Shown: positions 1 through 6,518, counted from the first letter of the stretch. The stretch is DNA of 6,554 nt from CAVZLD01 sp964522605 (GCA_964522605.1 CAZFWV010000378.1:1-6554), one strand, 5' to 3'. A program made the numbers and translations. The notes: generated from the sequence alone by a model not told the origin.

Positions 1-229
1 GTTGTAACTTCATCCGAACCAGCAACTTAAAGGCCGCACGACCTCCGGTGTGGGAGGATTTGTTTATGGGTTTCGCTGAGCCAATAACCTGAAAACTGCG
101 TTACCTCTCCGTGCCCGACCATTCACTTTTCCGTAAAAAACCATTGAACCGGAAGATTTATCGCAAACTTCCCAATCGCGTCGATCGATAAACTCATTCA
201 CCGCTGGAAGTGTTATGGAAAGCCCGCGC

Positions 230-233
230 GGAG
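230..233 (+). promoter_or_regulatory. Ribosome binding site deciding the start of the thioredoxin-fold gene
   Basis: GGAG lies 8 bases before the ATG at 242. The in-frame ATG at 215 has no comparable purine-rich site at the right distance and would put nine extra polar residues in front of a clean signal peptide, so 242 is preferred. Confidence 0.65.
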
Positions 234-241
234 ATTTCTCG

Positions 242-919
242 ATGCGAAAACGAATGCTGCTGTCCTTGCTCGTCCTGGGTTTTGCCACGTGTTCCGCAAC
301 GTCCGTCTTGGCGGCGACGAAGGGTGGTTGGATCCGCGATGTCGACCAGGCCCTGGAAGTCGCACAGGCACGTCAGCAGCCGATCCTGCTGTTCGTTTCC
401 ATGGATGGATGCAAGTACTGCCAGAAGATGGCGCAGACCACCTTTCGCAACCGCCAGGTCCTGCAGACGATTGGCAGCCAGTACGTCCCCGCGGCCATCA
501 AGAACAGCGAACGGCCCGACTTGATGCGACAACTGCAGATTCGGAGCTTCCCGACGACGCTGATTGTCAGTCCGGAGGGTGATGTCCTGCACGAGATGAA
601 GGGGTATGTCGAAGCGGGCAAGTTCGAGCAACAGTTGGTTCAGATCGCCGGTCAGCCGCATTCCGCCAACTCGGTCGCGGCGCAGCGTCCGCCCCACCGT
701 CAGCACACAGCACCAGCGCCTGCCCGATCCCCGTTTGGATTCGCCTCATTCCTGCGTCAGCCACCTCGGCCTGAGGGAGCGACCGCTCGGCTTCGTCAGC
801 CGCCTGCTGCGCGCCCCACACAGCCCACTCATCTGCACCCGGCCGGCTCGAGCCGACGCGGCTTTCAACTGCCGTTCGGCCTGAATCAGCTGGTTGGTGC
901 CGTCACCGGCCGCCGTTGA
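242..919 (+). CDS. Exported thioredoxin-fold protein with Pro/Arg-rich C-terminal tail
   Basis: A 225-residue protein. Residues 1-24 form a typical signal peptide: MRKR basic start, a Leu-rich core, and a probable signal peptidase I site after VLA. The thioredoxin fold follows at about residues 30-136. It carries the redox motif CKYC (Cys57 and Cys60) after a hydrophobic strand (ILLFVSMDG) and the cis-proline motif SFPTT (Pro104). This arrangement matches small thioredoxin-like proteins of the Thioredoxin_7/thioredoxin-2 type, which exchange disulfides in the periplasm. The motif is CKYC, not the classic CGPC, so reductase, isomerase and oxidase roles cannot be separated. Residues from about 137 to the end are low-complexity, rich in Pro, Arg, Ala and Gln, and match no domain I recognise. 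They end in a more hydrophobic GFQLPFGLNQLVGAV segment, possibly an anchor or partner-binding peptide. No operon partner is visible: a long repeat-filled gap follows. The fold call is secure; the substrate is unknown. Confidence 0.88.
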   Translation: MRKRMLLSLLVLGFATCSATSVLAATKGGWIRDVDQALEVAQARQQPILLFVSMDGCKYCQKMAQTTFRNRQVLQTIGSQYVPAAIKNSERPDLMRQLQIRSFPTTLIVSPEGDVLHEMKGYVEAGKFEQQLVQIAGQPHSANSVAAQRPPHRQHTAPAPARSPFGFASFLRQPPRPEGATARLRQPPAARPTQPTHLHPAGSSRRGFQLPFGLNQLVGAVTGRR

Positions 920-998
920 TTCGATTCTCTCAATGCCTCGCACTTGCGCCCGCTACAGCCCCGAGGGCCCTCCTCTCCCGTCGTACGAGACGCGAGGG

Positions 999-1147
<149 letters not shown>

Positions 1148-1165
1148 ACTAAGAAGCGTGCGGGT

Positions 1166-1196
1166 GAGCCGCGGATGAGCGCGGAAGAGCGCGGAG
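1166..1196 (+). repeat. Three short GC-rich direct repeats
   Basis: GAGCCGCGGAT (1166-1176), GAGCGCGGAA (1177-1186) and GAGCGCGGAG (1187-1196) lie head to tail, 19 bases beyond the large palindrome. The first copy has one extra C. This looks like a slipped-strand or degenerate simple repeat; no function is evident. Confidence 0.6.
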
Positions 1197-1326
1197 GTCA
1201 ACCAGGCCGATGCCATACGCACAGTCCAACGCCAGGACAGAAGTCGTGCCACTTTCCAGTGTTGGTTCTGCCGGAGTTTCGGAGCAGGGCTTCCGGGTGA
1301 GTTGGGCCGAGTTAGGAAAAATGAGT

Positions 1327-1359
1327 CGGAGAGTGACGAGCAAGGAGTTCCGATTGTTG
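1327..1359 (-). repeat. Inverted solitary copy of the 47-bp repeat core
   Basis: The reverse complement of this stretch matches 1498-1530, the core of the second tandem unit, at 31 of 33 positions. The two differences fall in the centre (GGAACTCC against GGAGTTCC). It sits about 90 bases before the tandem array and in the opposite orientation, so the two could pair to form a long stem in DNA or RNA. Confidence 0.8.
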
Positions 1360-1448
1360 TGGGTTAAGACAGATTTTGGATTGGCGAGTTGAGAACGGCG
1401 AGGCGGGGGGAATCTCGGCGGATCTCATCCAGACCGCTGGTCGCTGTC

Positions 1449-1589
1449 CTCAACAATCGAAACTCCTTGCTCATCAATCTTCGATCCCTCCGCTCCTCAA
1501 CAATCGGAGTTCCTTGCTCGTCACTCTCCGGTTCCTCCGCCCCTCAACGATCGGACCTCCTTGTTCGTCACTCTTCGGCTCCTTAGTGG
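1449..1589 (+). repeat. Three tandem 47-bp direct repeats
   Basis: Units begin at 1449, 1496 and 1543, each with CTCAAC followed by ATCG one base later, giving an exact 47-base period. Units 1 and 2 agree at about 38 of 47 positions. Units 2 and 3 agree at about 35 of the first 41, after which unit 3 diverges. The shared core reads TCCTTG, then TTCGTCACTCT or a close variant. The units are contiguous with no unique spacers, so this is not a CRISPR array. Open frames across it (for example Leu/Ser/Arg-rich translations at 1376-1645) are repeat products, not genes. Confidence 0.85.
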
Positions 1590-1750
1590 CCCTAGGTCGT
1601 CCAACGGGGACTTCGCACGATCCCCAGGATCTCCTGTTGACGTGACGACTCCGGCCCAGATCAGCAAAAGCTGAGGTGCACTTGGCTTGTCGCCGGGGGC
1701 GTTTTCCCCTTTGCCGATCGGGGGTTTGATGGACTATGATGATTCGTTCG

Positions 1751-1772
1751 GTCGAGCCCGTTTGTGCTCGAC
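1751..1772 (+). promoter_or_regulatory. Hairpin in the probable speA 5' leader
   Basis: GTCGAGC (1751-1757) and GCTCGAC (1766-1772) form a perfect 7-bp stem around the loop CCGTTTGT. It ends 11 bases before the speA ribosome binding site and lies between the two ATG candidates for speA. Upstream, a G-run (1695-1699), a C-run (1706-1709) and a second G-run (1720-1724) could pair in two mutually exclusive ways. Together they would suit a structured leader, but no known riboswitch class is recognised and regulation is inferred only. Confidence 0.45.
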
Positions 1773-1783
1773 GATTCCGGCAC

Positions 1784-1789
1784 GGGGAG
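1784..1789 (+). promoter_or_regulatory. Ribosome binding site deciding the speA start
   Basis: GGGGAG lies 8 bases before the ATG at 1798, the best-placed site among the candidate starts. The ATG at 1729 has only a G-run 4 bases ahead, and a TTG at 1687 has nothing convincing. Confidence 0.65.
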
Positions 1790-1797
1790 ATCCTGGA

Positions 1798-3705
1798 ATG
1801 CTGAAAGAGGACGTGGGGCGTTGGTCGGCGACCGAAGCGGAGGAGCTGTACGAAGTAGCTCGCTGGGGAAAAGGCTATTTCTCGGTCGGCAGCCAGGGCA
1901 ATCTGCTGGTTCATCCGGACCGTAATCCGGAGGTCGGCGTCGACCTGAAGGAGTTGGTCGACCGCATCCGGCTGCGGGGCTTGGAACTGCCCGTTCTAAT
2001 CCGGTTCAACGACATCCTCAAGAACCGGCTCGCCGAAATCCACGATGCGTTTGCGCGGGCGATCCAGGACCACGAGTATGCCGGGCGGTACTGCTGCGTC
2101 TATCCGATCAAGGTGAATCAGCAGCGTCAGGTCGTGGAACAGGTGGTGGAGCACGGCGGGAAGTTCGGGTTCGGCCTGGAGGCGGGTAGCAAACCGGAGC
2201 TGTTGGCGGTGATCGCTCTGATCGACGACGACCGCCCGATTATTTGCAACGGATTCAAGGACGCCGGCTTCATCGAGACGGCGCTGCTGGCCCAGAAGAT
2301 CGGTCGCCGGGTGATTCCGGTCGTCGAGAAATTCACGGAGTTGGAGCTGATTCTGAATACGGCCCAAAAATTGGGCGTCCGTCCGCAAATCGGGGTACGC
2401 GTTAAGCTCGCGGCCCGGGGAGCCGGCCGCTGGCAGTCGTCGGGTGGCTATCGGTCCAAGTTCGGGCTAACCGTCAGCGAAGTTCTTCGCGGGCTGGAAT
2501 TACTGCAATCGCAGGGAATGGCGGACTGTCTGAAGCTGTTGCACTTTCATCTAGGCAGCCAGATCACGAACATCCGGCACGTGAAGGGCGCTCTGGTCGA
2601 GGCGGCGAGGATCTATGTCGACTTGGCAAAACGGGGCGCCGCGATGGAGTACCTCGACGTCGGCGGCGGCTTGGGCGTGGACTATGACGGATCGCAAACC
2701 AACTTCGAATCGAGTGTAAACTACACGCTGCAGGAATACGCCAACGACGTGATCTATCACGTCCAGACCGTCTGCGAGGATGCCGGGATTCCTCATCCCA
2801 CGATCGTCTCCGAAAGCGGCCGCGCGATCGCGGCTTATCACAGTTTGCTGGTGTTCGACGTCCTGGGCACGGCAAACCACGGTCAGCAAATGCTGCCCGA
2901 CGAATTGCCGGACGATGTCGAGCAGCCGCTGCTGGATCTCCAACAGACCTACCACGGCCTGAACCTGCGGAACCTGCTCGAGTCATACCACGACGCGCAG
3001 GAAGCACTGGACATGGCGATCAACGCGTTCGCCGCCGGCTATTTGCCGCTGGACCAGCGCAGCATCGCGGAAAACTACTTCTGGGCAATCTGCCAGCGAA
3101 TCCTGAAGATGGCCGAAGACCATCTCGACGAAATGCCCGAGGAGTTGGGAAAGCTCAATTTGCTGCTGGCCGAGACCTACTTCTGCAACTTCTCGCTCTT
3201 CCAATCGCTTCCTGACAGCTGGGCCATCAAACAACTCTTTCCCGTCATGCCGATTCACCGGCTGGATGAACAGCCTCAGCGAACCGCCGTGCTGGGAGAT
3301 ATTACGTGCGATTCGGACGGTAAGATTGATCACTTCATCGACCGACGCGGCGTGTCGCGCACGCTGCCGCTGCACGAATTCAACGACAAGCCATACTACC
3401 TCGGCGCGTTTCTCATCGGGGCCTACCAGGAGATCCTGGGAGATCTGCACAACCTGTTTGGCGATACGAACGCGGTGCATGTTCGCATGTCGAAGTCCGG
3501 CGAGGCGGTGTTGGAAACGATTATTAAGGGAGATACGGTCAGCGAGGTCTTGGCCTACGTGCAATTCAATGCCGAGGAACTGCTCGCCAAATTGCAGACG
3601 GCAGTCGAGACGGCCGTTCGCCGAAACTTGATTGGCCACAGTGATGCCGGCGACCTGCTGAAGTTCTACGAAGACGGACTTCGGGGCTACACGTACCTGA
3701 ATTGA
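1798..3705 (+). CDS. speA: Biosynthetic arginine decarboxylase (SpeA)
   Basis: This PLP enzyme converts L-arginine to agmatine and CO2, the entry to the agmatine route to putrescine and spermidine. The 635-residue length is normal for the family. Numbered from this start, YPIKVNQ holds the PLP-binding lysine at 105, HFHLGSQ is at 249-255, the phosphate-binding glycine loop DVGGGLGVDYDGS at 287-299, and SESGRA at 338-343. These together make the alanine-racemase-like TIM barrel. The C-terminal beta domain has DITCDSDGK with the active-site cysteine at 504, then NDKPYYLGAFLIGAYQE and GDLHNLFGD, both typical of SpeA. No key residue is missing. The start was chosen for its GGGGAG site and because family members begin shortly before the conserved WG-x-x-Y-F/Y region; starts at 1729 or 1687 would add 23 or 37 poorly conserved residues. 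The ACT-domain gene follows after 29 bases and is probably co-transcribed. No signal peptide is seen, so it is probably cytoplasmic. Confidence 0.96.
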   Translation: MLKEDVGRWSATEAEELYEVARWGKGYFSVGSQGNLLVHPDRNPEVGVDLKELVDRIRLRGLELPVLIRFNDILKNRLAEIHDAFARAIQDHEYAGRYCCVYPIKVNQQRQVVEQVVEHGGKFGFGLEAGSKPELLAVIALIDDDRPIICNGFKDAGFIETALLAQKIGRRVIPVVEKFTELELILNTAQKLGVRPQIGVRVKLAARGAGRWQSSGGYRSKFGLTVSEVLRGLELLQSQGMADCLKLLHFHLGSQITNIRHVKGALVEAARIYVDLAKRGAAMEYLDVGGGLGVDYDGSQTNFESSVNYTLQEYANDVIYHVQTVCEDAGIPHPTIVSESGRAIAAYHSLLVFDVLGTANHGQQMLPDELPDDVEQPLLDLQQTYHGLNLRNLLESYHDAQEALDMAINAFAAGYLPLDQRSIAENYFWAICQRILKMAEDHLDEMPEELGKLNLLLAETYFCNFSLFQSLPDSWAIKQLFPVMPIHRLDEQPQRTAVLGDITCDSDGKIDHFIDRRGVSRTLPLHEFNDKPYYLGAFLIGAYQEILGDLHNLFGDTNAVHVRMSKSGEAVLETIIKGDTVSEVLAYVQFNAEELLAKLQTAVETAVRRNLIGHSDAGDLLKFYEDGLRGYTYLN

Positions 3706-3722
3706 CCACGGGAACGCGCGAC

Positions 3723-3726
3723 GGAG
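3723..3726 (+). promoter_or_regulatory. Ribosome binding site of the ACT-domain gene
   Basis: GGAG 8 bases before the ATG at 3735. It competes with a TTG at 3702 that overlaps the speA stop codon (TTGA); the ATG is preferred because the ACT fold begins right after it. Confidence 0.6.
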
Positions 3727-3734
3727 ACATCAAG

Positions 3735-4271
3735 ATGGCCTCTTTGGTGATGACCGTGTTGGGACAGGACCGACCGGGTCTCGTCGAATCGCTGTCGAAG
3801 GTCGTCATCGACTTCGGTGCGAATTGGCTCGAAAGCCGCATGGCACACTTGGCCGGCCAATTCGCAGGGATCGTGCATGTGGAGGTCGAGTCCGAGCGCG
3901 CCGATCAACTGGTCGAAGCCTTGCGACAAATGGATCGTCAGGGCCTGACCGTCATCGTGCAGCAAGAAGCAGTTCCGAAGCTGCCGGAGGCGTTTGCACC
4001 GCTCGTCATGGAGCTGATCGGCGGCGATCGACCGGGCATCGTCCACGAAGTCACGCATGTGCTCGCCGCGCGAAATGTCAACGTCGAGCAGTTTCAGTCG
4101 GAATGTGTGAGTGCACCGATGTCAGGCGGCCGGCTTTTTCGCGCAACGGCTCAACTGCGCTTGCCATCCGGACTGACTCAAGAACAACTCCAGCACGACC
4201 TGGAACAGATCGCGCACGACCTGATGGTCGACATCCAACTCAACCCGAAGGTTGAAGAAAAACCATCGTAG
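3735..4271 (+). CDS. Two-ACT-domain protein, GcvR-type amino-acid-binding regulator
   Basis: A 178-residue protein made of two ACT domains, at about residues 3-80 and 90-169. Each begins with a hydrophobic strand followed by the ligand-loop signature DRPG (12-15 and 98-101). This is the layout and near the length of GcvR, the E. coli accessory repressor of the glycine cleavage system, which binds no DNA itself. No helix-turn-helix or catalytic domain is visible here either. ACT domains usually bind small ligands, often amino acids, at a dimer interface. By inference it is a cytoplasmic sensor acting on another protein. Its place directly behind speA suggests co-expression and perhaps a link to arginine or polyamine supply, but neither ligand nor partner can be read from sequence, so gcvR is not assigned. 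The last codon (Ser) and the TAG stop lie inside the first copy of a palindromic repeat, so the repeat appears to have set the C-terminus. Confidence 0.9.
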   Translation: MASLVMTVLGQDRPGLVESLSKVVIDFGANWLESRMAHLAGQFAGIVHVEVESERADQLVEALRQMDRQGLTVIVQQEAVPKLPEAFAPLVMELIGGDRPGIVHEVTHVLAARNVNVEQFQSECVSAPMSGGRLFRATAQLRLPSGLTQEQLQHDLEQIAHDLMVDIQLNPKVEEKPS

Positions 4272-4347
4272 GACGGATTGGTAATCCGTCTCATCGTAGG
4301 ATGGATTGGTAATCCGTCTCATCGTAGGATGGATTGGCAATCCGTCC
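4264..4347. repeat. Three tandem 28-bp palindromic repeats
   Basis: Units run 4264-4291, 4292-4319 and 4320-4347. Each starts CATCGTAGGA and ends in a small palindrome: GGAYGGATT, loop GGT or GGC, then AATCCGTCT or AATCCGTCC. They differ at only a few positions. There are no spacers, so this is not a CRISPR array. From my knowledge of planctomycete genomes, similar elements are scattered widely between genes. The array lies just downstream of the ACT gene and overlaps its stop codon; it might work as a processing or termination hairpin, although no T-tract follows. Confidence 0.9.
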
Positions 4348-4357
4348 TCTGTCGAGC

Positions 4358-4379
4358 GAAACGCCGTTTTCAGCGTTTC
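4358..4379. other. Perfect 7-bp inverted repeat between convergent genes
   Basis: GAAACGC (4358-4364) and GCGTTTC (4373-4379) flank an 8-base loop. A competing pairing is possible between CGTTTT (4365-4370) and AAAACG (4384-4389). With convergent genes on both sides it could contribute to transcription termination, but there is no strong U-tract, so the role is uncertain. Confidence 0.4.
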
Positions 4380-4447
4380 CTCAAAACGTCCCTGGCCGTG
4401 TGATCCAGCCAAACCGTGGCATGCTCGCCCACGGTGCGGCAATTCTT

Positions 4448-4468
4448 GGACGGATTGGCAATCCGTCC
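4448..4468. repeat. Solitary fourth copy of the palindromic repeat
   Basis: A perfect 9-bp stem, GGACGGATT with AATCCGTCC, around the loop GGC. It is the palindromic core of the 28-bp units at 4264-4347 without the CATCGTA lead. It lies 9 bases beyond the stop of the minus-strand hydrolase gene, so both convergent genes end next to a copy of this element. Confidence 0.88.
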
Positions 4469-4477
4469 CACGGGGTG

Positions 4478-5206
4478 TTAATTCTCGGCCCGCTTGTGCT
4501 CGAGCAGCCACTCGAACAGCTCCGGATTGTCGTACGCTTCGGTCCACGAATCATGCTCTGCTTCGGGATAGATCGTGAACTTCACGTCGGCTCCCGCCGC
4601 CATGAGGGCGTCGACCATCTCCTGCGAGTTCTTCAGCGGGACGACGGAATCCTTCGCTCCATGAAAGACCCACGTCGGCACGTGCTTGTGACGCTCAACA
4701 AGCCCCGGGTCGCCTCCACCGCAGATCGGGGCGATCGCGGCGAGTAACCGGGGATGCGCGGCGACGGTGGCCCAGGTGCCATAGCCCCCCATGCTCAAGC
4801 CGGTCAAGTAGATCCGCTGCCGGTCGACTTTGTATTCCGCGCATATCTTGTCGATCAACTGGGCAACCGCATCGGCTCGCCACCACTCGCGACTCGGACA
4901 TTGCGGAGATACGACGATGAACGGAAAGTCCTTTCCTTGTTCGATCAACTTGGGTGGTCCATGCATTTTGACCTGTTCCAAGTCATCCCCCCGCTCTCCC
5001 GCACCATGCAGAAACACGAGCAGAGGCCAGGCATCTTGCTGATCGTATTCGGGCGGTAGGTACAAAAGATAATTCATGCGTACTTTCTGTTTGACGGTGG
5101 TTTCGAATTCCCGAGCCTGTTGTCGCGAGCCGTTCGTGTCTTCGGCACCGCATGCAGTCACTGCCAGCATCGCCATCAGACCGCTTGCCATGAGTATGCG
5201 CATCAT
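4478..5206 (-). CDS. Exported alpha/beta-hydrolase of the COG4099 predicted-peptidase type
   Basis: A 242-residue protein. The N-terminus (MMRILMASGLMAMLAVTAC) is a signal sequence. VTAC with Cys19 fits a lipobox, so it is probably an envelope lipoprotein, though signal peptidase I cleavage nearby cannot be excluded. The mature part is a compact alpha/beta-hydrolase: YLPPEYD, the oxyanion-region motif VFLHGAGERGDD, VVSPQCP, the nucleophile elbow GLSMGG with Ser138, then GAKDSVVP with Asp186 and EAEHDSW with His218, giving a complete Ser-Asp-His triad. This order is typical of the COG4099/prolyl-oligopeptidase-like esterases related to dienelactone hydrolases and feruloyl esterases. It should cleave an ester or peptide bond outside the cytoplasm; the substrate is not predictable. 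The start is set by AAGGAG 6 bases upstream (minus strand); a longer in-frame version to 5320 would bury the signal sequence. It is convergent with the ACT gene and divergent from the next gene. Confidence 0.9.
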   Translation of the reverse strand: MMRILMASGLMAMLAVTACGAEDTNGSRQQAREFETTVKQKVRMNYLLYLPPEYDQQDAWPLLVFLHGAGERGDDLEQVKMHGPPKLIEQGKDFPFIVVSPQCPSREWWRADAVAQLIDKICAEYKVDRQRIYLTGLSMGGYGTWATVAAHPRLLAAIAPICGGGDPGLVERHKHVPTWVFHGAKDSVVPLKNSQEMVDALMAAGADVKFTIYPEAEHDSWTEAYDNPELFEWLLEHKRAEN

Positions 5207-5212
5207 TGTCGT

Positions 5213-5216
5213 CTCC
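5213..5216 (-). promoter_or_regulatory. Ribosome binding site of the hydrolase gene
   Basis: On the minus strand AAGGAG ends 6 bases before ATGATG, whose first ATG starts at 5206. This rules in the signal-peptide start and argues against upstream in-frame starts. A TATCAT (minus strand, 5276-5271) could be a -10 box but has no matching -35. Confidence 0.6.
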
Positions 5217-5322
5217 TTGATCAACCGGAAGGTCCCCGTGCCGTGGCAACCCGCAGGCCACGCCGGAACCATGATACCCGGATTGGGCTCGGAAATCCGG
5301 ACTAGGGGGATTGGGACCATCC

Positions 5323-5331
5323 TGCTAGAAT
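5323..5331 (+). promoter_or_regulatory. Candidate extended -10 promoter element
   Basis: TGC followed directly by TAGAAT (5326-5331) fits an extended -10 box of a housekeeping sigma factor. No good -35 lies 16-18 bases upstream. It is 86 bases before the GTG start of the downstream gene, in the divergent gap of about 210 bases. Suggestive only. Confidence 0.4.
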
Positions 5332-5404
5332 CCGCCGCCCCGGGCAGCCGGTGGACGGGAGGCTCGAGGATTTCACGAGCCGGGTACGTTCAAGCCGCAT
5401 ATCC

Positions 5405-5409
5405 AAGGA
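5405..5409 (+). promoter_or_regulatory. Ribosome binding site supporting a GTG start
   Basis: AAGGA lies 8 bases before the GTG at 5418. That GTG opens directly onto a signal peptide, whereas the first in-frame ATG (5484) would fall at its cleavage site, so GTG is preferred. Confidence 0.6.
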
Positions 5410-5417
5410 TTCAGGAA

Positions 5418-6476
5418 GTGACAGGGCGCAGCTGCATTTTGGTGATCATCGGGTGGGTCGTTGTTTTGATCGGCGAGCAGGCCATGGGACAGGAACGGGC
5501 GCCGGTCCGAGTTCCCCCCACCGGACAATCGGCCGCCGCCGCGCCGGCGGCACGCGCCGCTCAGGGTCCCGCGCCGGCGCGAGAAGCTCCCCGAGTCGCC
5601 CAGGTTCCACAGGCTCGTGTGAGTCCGGGACCACCCCAGGGCTTCCCCCTCTCGCCGGACCAGCAGCAACGCGTTGACGCGATTCTGCGCTTCTGGGAAT
5701 TTCACACCTCGCAGATCAAGACGTTCCAATGCAAGTTCACTCGGCAAACGTTCAACTTTGTCTTTGGTCCGAAGGACGCTCCATTCACGGTCGATCGGGG
5801 AAGCCTGCGTTACGCCGCCCCGGACAAAGGTCTGATGCGCGTCGATGAAGTGTTTACCTACAACCCGCAAGCCACCAGCGATTCAGACCGTTATCAGAAA
5901 CAAGACGTCCAGTTCGGCGAGTACTGGGTCTGTGATGGCGAATCGATCTACCAGTTCGACTCGCGCACAAAAACACTGAACGAAACGAAACTGCCTCCCG
6001 AGATGCAGGGCCAGTCAATCGGGGAAGGCCCCCTGCCGTTCTTGTTTGGGGCCAAAGCCGAGACGATGAAGACCCGATATTGGATCCGCGAAATCACGCC
6101 GACGGGCAATTCGGGCGTTGAATACTGGCTCGAGGCAATCCCGAAGAAGGCGGAAGACGCCGCAAACTTCGACAAATTGCTGGTGCAGTTGGAAAAGCCG
6201 AAGGCGCGCGGAGAACAACTCGTTCCTAAGGCGATGAAACTCTTCAAGAAGGAAGGCCACGTGATCTATTCGTTCAGCGATCATATGGCGAATGATCCGC
6301 GACATCTGGTCGCAGGCTTCCTGCGTTCGTTCGTGCGGCCCTCCACCCCGCTTGGCTGGAAGAAGGTCGTGGAGGACTGGAACCAGCCCCCCGTCGAGGC
6401 GGCGGTCCCCAGTGGAGATCATCCCGCTGCTCCGCGACTGGGCGACACCGAAACCACGCCCCCGACGAAGCGGTAG
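5418..6476 (+). CDS. Exported TIGR03009-like planctomycete protein, possibly LolA-like fold
   Basis: A 352-residue protein from a GTG start. Residues 1-24 are a signal peptide (hydrophobic core CILVIIGWVVVLIG, probable cleavage after AMG). Residues 25-78 form a Pro/Ala/Arg/Gln-rich linker. The domain at about 79-320 begins SPDQQQRVDAILRFWE and contains FQCKFTRQTFNFVFG, GSLRYAAPDKGLMRVDE, YWVCDGESIYQFDSRTKTL, GPLPFLFGAKAETMKTRYW and, near the end, FVRPSTPLGWKKVVEDW. I recognise this pattern as TIGR03009, a family known mainly from planctomycetes and without an established biochemical function. The order of strands (surface-coating reporter of a film on a substrate, then PLPFLF) resembles LolA/LolB-like lipoprotein carriers, so a periplasmic lipid or lipoprotein carrier role is a hypothesis. 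The last 30 residues are again a Pro-rich tail. A reading from 5076 is possible but would cover most of the gap and the 5' end of the divergent hydrolase, so it is rejected. Confidence 0.85.
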   Translation: MTGRSCILVIIGWVVVLIGEQAMGQERAPVRVPPTGQSAAAAPAARAAQGPAPAREAPRVAQVPQARVSPGPPQGFPLSPDQQQRVDAILRFWEFHTSQIKTFQCKFTRQTFNFVFGPKDAPFTVDRGSLRYAAPDKGLMRVDEVFTYNPQATSDSDRYQKQDVQFGEYWVCDGESIYQFDSRTKTLNETKLPPEMQGQSIGEGPLPFLFGAKAETMKTRYWIREITPTGNSGVEYWLEAIPKKAEDAANFDKLLVQLEKPKARGEQLVPKAMKLFKKEGHVIYSFSDHMANDPRHLVAGFLRSFVRPSTPLGWKKVVEDWNQPPVEAAVPSGDHPAAPRLGDTETTPPTKR

Positions 6477-6518
6477 CGGATTCTTTTCCCCGGATTCGGC
6501 CAAGAAGACCGAGACGGG

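Noticed and set aside
52..92. An eight-codon reading frame (ATG 66 to TGA 92) preceded by GGGAGGA, possibly a leader peptide
   Set aside because: It lies about 150 bases from the next gene, has no telling codon content or terminator/antiterminator pair, and the same frame is open back to the window edge, so it could equally be chance or the end of an upstream reading frame.
64..288. A 74-codon open frame on the minus strand before the thioredoxin gene
   Set aside because: It overlaps the signal-peptide coding part of the plus-strand gene, has no recognisable domain, and its composition looks like chance translation.
1449..1589. CRISPR array
   Set aside because: The units are contiguous with a 47-base period and no unique spacers, are diverged from each other, and no cas gene is nearby.
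1376..1645. Leu/Ser/Arg-rich reading frames across the tandem array
   Set aside because: Two frames both give repetitive translations made by the 47-bp units; no conserved domain or ribosome binding site is present.
4264..4347. CRISPR-like 28-bp repeats
   Set aside because: Repeat length is typical, but there are no spacers; the units sit head to tail and a fourth core copy stands alone.
4306..4578. Small plus-strand reading frame running from the palindromic repeats into the hydrolase gene
   Set aside because: Its translation is repeat-derived (IGNPS and DWQSVP motifs) and then antisense to a well-supported hydrolase.
5207..5320. N-terminal extension of the minus-strand hydrolase
   Set aside because: It would bury the signal sequence and lipobox, and the AAGGAG site clearly serves the ATG at 5206.
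5076..5417. Upstream in-frame extension of the TIGR03009-like gene
   Set aside because: It would run over the 5' end of the divergent hydrolase and place the clear signal peptide about 115 residues inside the protein.
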